A program made the position numbers and the translations under genes. 7,985 nt of DNA from Rikenella microfusus. GTDB taxonomy: Bacteria > Bacteroidota > Bacteroidia > Bacteroidales > SZUA-534. The notes under the pieces are model-generated. The model was not told where the DNA came from and searched no databases. It saw only the letters and a list, made by a program, of their open reading frames with translations. The DNA is taken from contig DYQV01000111.1 of assembly GCA_020719105.1 (NCBI GenBank), positions 1-7,985 on the forward strand, written 5' to 3'. Within the stretch, counting starts at the first letter, position 1; each line of letters opens with the position of its first letter. Of the stretch, positions 6,859 to 7,985 are shown piece after piece.

Positions 6859-7830
6859 ATGCAAGACATTAATAAGTATATCAGCGGATTGTTATTTATT
6901 CACGACTGTGTAATACTGCCCGGTTTTGGAGGGTTTGTTACCAATTACCATGCGGCAGAACATAACGATTTGAGCAATACCTTTTATCCTCCCAAAAAGG
7001 ATGTGCTGTTCAATAAAAACCTGACTTACAACGATGGATTGCTGATTAATTATTTGGCCAAAAATTTAAACATTCCCTATCAGGAAGCTGAAGAACAGAT
7101 TTGGATGGAAGTACAGAAAGCCTGGTTGCAGCTTGACAAAGAGGAAGAGGTGGTTTTTGATGGGGTGGGTACTTTTAAATACGACAAAAACAGGAACCTG
7201 TTTTTTACCCCGGCCGAAACCGAAAACTTTTTAACCGATGCTTACGGATTGGCTTCTTTCCGGTTTCCACCCTTAAATTATCAAAAAAATGCCCGCGATT
7301 TGATACCACTCTATAATTCAGATTATACTATGAACGAGGGCGTAAAAAAAACATTGAAAATAGCAGCCTTAGTAGTTCCCTTGGTGGGATTATTGGGTAT
7401 TATTCCTTACACACGCTACCAAAAAAACCAGCAGCAGGCAGGTTATGCTTTCGACAGCAGCAGCGAACAATCCATTGAGGTTACCCATTCAGCCATGCCC
7501 ATGGATACCAATATGGACAAAGTTCTGGACATTACTACCGATAAAAGACAGGCCCTGTTTTATACCGAGGAAGCAACACCCGCTATTACCCGGCAAAACA
7601 CGGAAGGACTTACGTTTTACATTATCGGGGGCAGCTATAAAACCGAGATAAACGCCAACGAACAGGCAGCCTTGTTTCGTAAAAAAGGGTTCGAAACCAG
7701 CGTTTTATCCGATAACGATTTGTATCGGGTATCGTTGGCCACTTTCGACAATAAAGTAAATGCCCTTCACGAACTCCGCCGCATCCGCACTGAGGAGAAA
7801 AACGATAAGGTGTGGCTGTATTCAAAATGA
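6859..7830 (+). CDS. HU-CCDC81-like and SPOR domain membrane protein
   Basis: This 323-residue protein has the architecture of a family common in Bacteroidota. The N-terminal part (about 1-135) starts with YISGLLFIHDCVILPGFGGF, typical of the bacterial HU-CCDC81 domain pair. One membrane helix (about 166-184) follows, then a low-complexity linker (about 185-248), then a C-terminal SPOR domain (about 250-323, starting TFYIIGGSY). SPOR domains bind denuded glycan strands of peptidoglycan, often at the division site. The topology would put the HU-like part in the cytoplasm and SPOR in the periplasm, so it could link DNA or a cytoplasmic partner to the cell wall; that last point is inference. ATG 6859 is chosen over ATG 6829 because the -7 promoter element lies between them and because the family motif begins right after it. 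It is divergent from rfbB and appears to be transcribed alone. Confidence 0.88.
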   Translation: MQDINKYISGLLFIHDCVILPGFGGFVTNYHAAEHNDLSNTFYPPKKDVLFNKNLTYNDGLLINYLAKNLNIPYQEAEEQIWMEVQKAWLQLDKEEEVVFDGVGTFKYDKNRNLFFTPAETENFLTDAYGLASFRFPPLNYQKNARDLIPLYNSDYTMNEGVKKTLKIAALVVPLVGLLGIIPYTRYQKNQQQAGYAFDSSSEQSIEVTHSAMPMDTNMDKVLDITTDKRQALFYTEEATPAITRQNTEGLTFYIIGGSYKTEINANEQAALFRKKGFETSVLSDNDLYRVSLATFDNKVNALHELRRIRTEEKNDKVWLYSK

Positions 7831-7861
7831 TCGTTACTTTTTTCAAAAAAATAGTTATAAA

Positions 7862-7903
7862 AAAGGCTCATTGCAAATTATTACAATGAGCCTTTCTTAT
7901 TTT
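7862..7903. terminator. Bidirectional intrinsic terminator
   Basis: A perfect 12-bp stem (AAAGGCTCATTG 7862-7873, CAATGAGCCTTT 7884-7895) closes a 10-base loop. On the plus strand it is followed by a T-rich run (TTTCTTATTTT), and an A-rich stretch precedes it (about 7844-7864) that gives a U-run on the minus strand. It sits 32 bases after the SPOR gene and past the stop of the minus-strand gene at the right edge, so it can serve both. Confidence 0.9.
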
Positions 7904-7926
7904 ATTGCCTGATAGTAATTTGAAGG

Positions 7927-7985
7927 CTATTTTACCACCACCATTTTCAAGGTTTGTGTAACTGTGCCGTTCTGGTTCAATGTTA
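7927..7985 (-). CDS. C-terminal end of a gene leaving at the right edge, possible T9SS sorting tail (partial)
   Basis: On the minus strand the frame reads TLNQNGTVTQTLKMVVVK and ends at TAG (7929-7927), with the bidirectional terminator just beyond. The short strand-like segment followed by a hydrophobic-basic ending (KMVVVK) resembles the last beta strand of type A sorting domains of secreted Bacteroidota proteins handled by the type IX secretion system. Only 18-19 residues are visible, so that the gene is real is fairly likely but the sorting-tail reading is tentative. Confidence 0.55.
   Translation of the reverse strand, partial: TLNQNGTVTQTLKMVVVK

Overview
The window reads as a chromosomal segment of a member of the Bacteroidota. 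The evidence is two Bacteroidota-type -7 promoter elements (TAnnTTTG), start codons without Shine-Dalgarno sequences, a gene with the HU-CCDC81-like plus SPOR architecture typical of that phylum, and a C-terminal fragment resembling a type IX secretion sorting tail. The order is a guess (something like Marinilabiliales/Bacteroidales). No ribosomal RNA or other marker gene is present to fix it.

Layout. Positions 1-40 hold the probable last codons of a gene that enters from the left. Five hairpins packed into about 140 bases follow (28-169); one of them, with its T-run, makes a good terminator. Two hybrid histidine-kinase-like sensors (not hybrid in the receiver sense) lie in tandem on the plus strand at 365-3412 and 3465-4850. 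The first has six predicted membrane helices and four PAS domains. The second has six membrane helices and no PAS domain. No response regulator is in the window. Converging on them from the minus strand are a PHP-type tyrosine phosphatase (YwqE/CpsB family, 4912-5661) and, just upstream of it, dTDP-glucose 4,6-dehydratase (rfbB/rmlB, 5668-6723). These two form an exopolysaccharide or surface-glycan operon. A divergent promoter region (about 6724-6858) separates rfbB from a membrane-anchored SPOR-domain protein (6859-7830). A perfect 12-bp bidirectional terminator hairpin follows, then the C-terminus of a minus-strand gene that runs off the right edge.

The most striking observation is a 559-base tract that is identical by eye in the two kinase genes (2718-3276 and 4153-4711). 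It covers the H, N, G1 and F boxes, and homology outside it is clearly diverged. Just past the right end, twelve consecutive aligned codons all differ. This is the pattern expected of recent gene conversion, with assembly artefact as the main alternative. If real, the two sensors feed different inputs into the same catalytic and partner-recognition core.

Functional reading: the two kinases probably signal to a shared, unlinked response regulator. The rfbB-phosphatase pair supplies a deoxysugar precursor and a regulator of capsule/exopolysaccharide export. The SPOR protein is a likely cell-envelope component. A regulatory link between the kinases and the glycan genes is not shown by the sequence.
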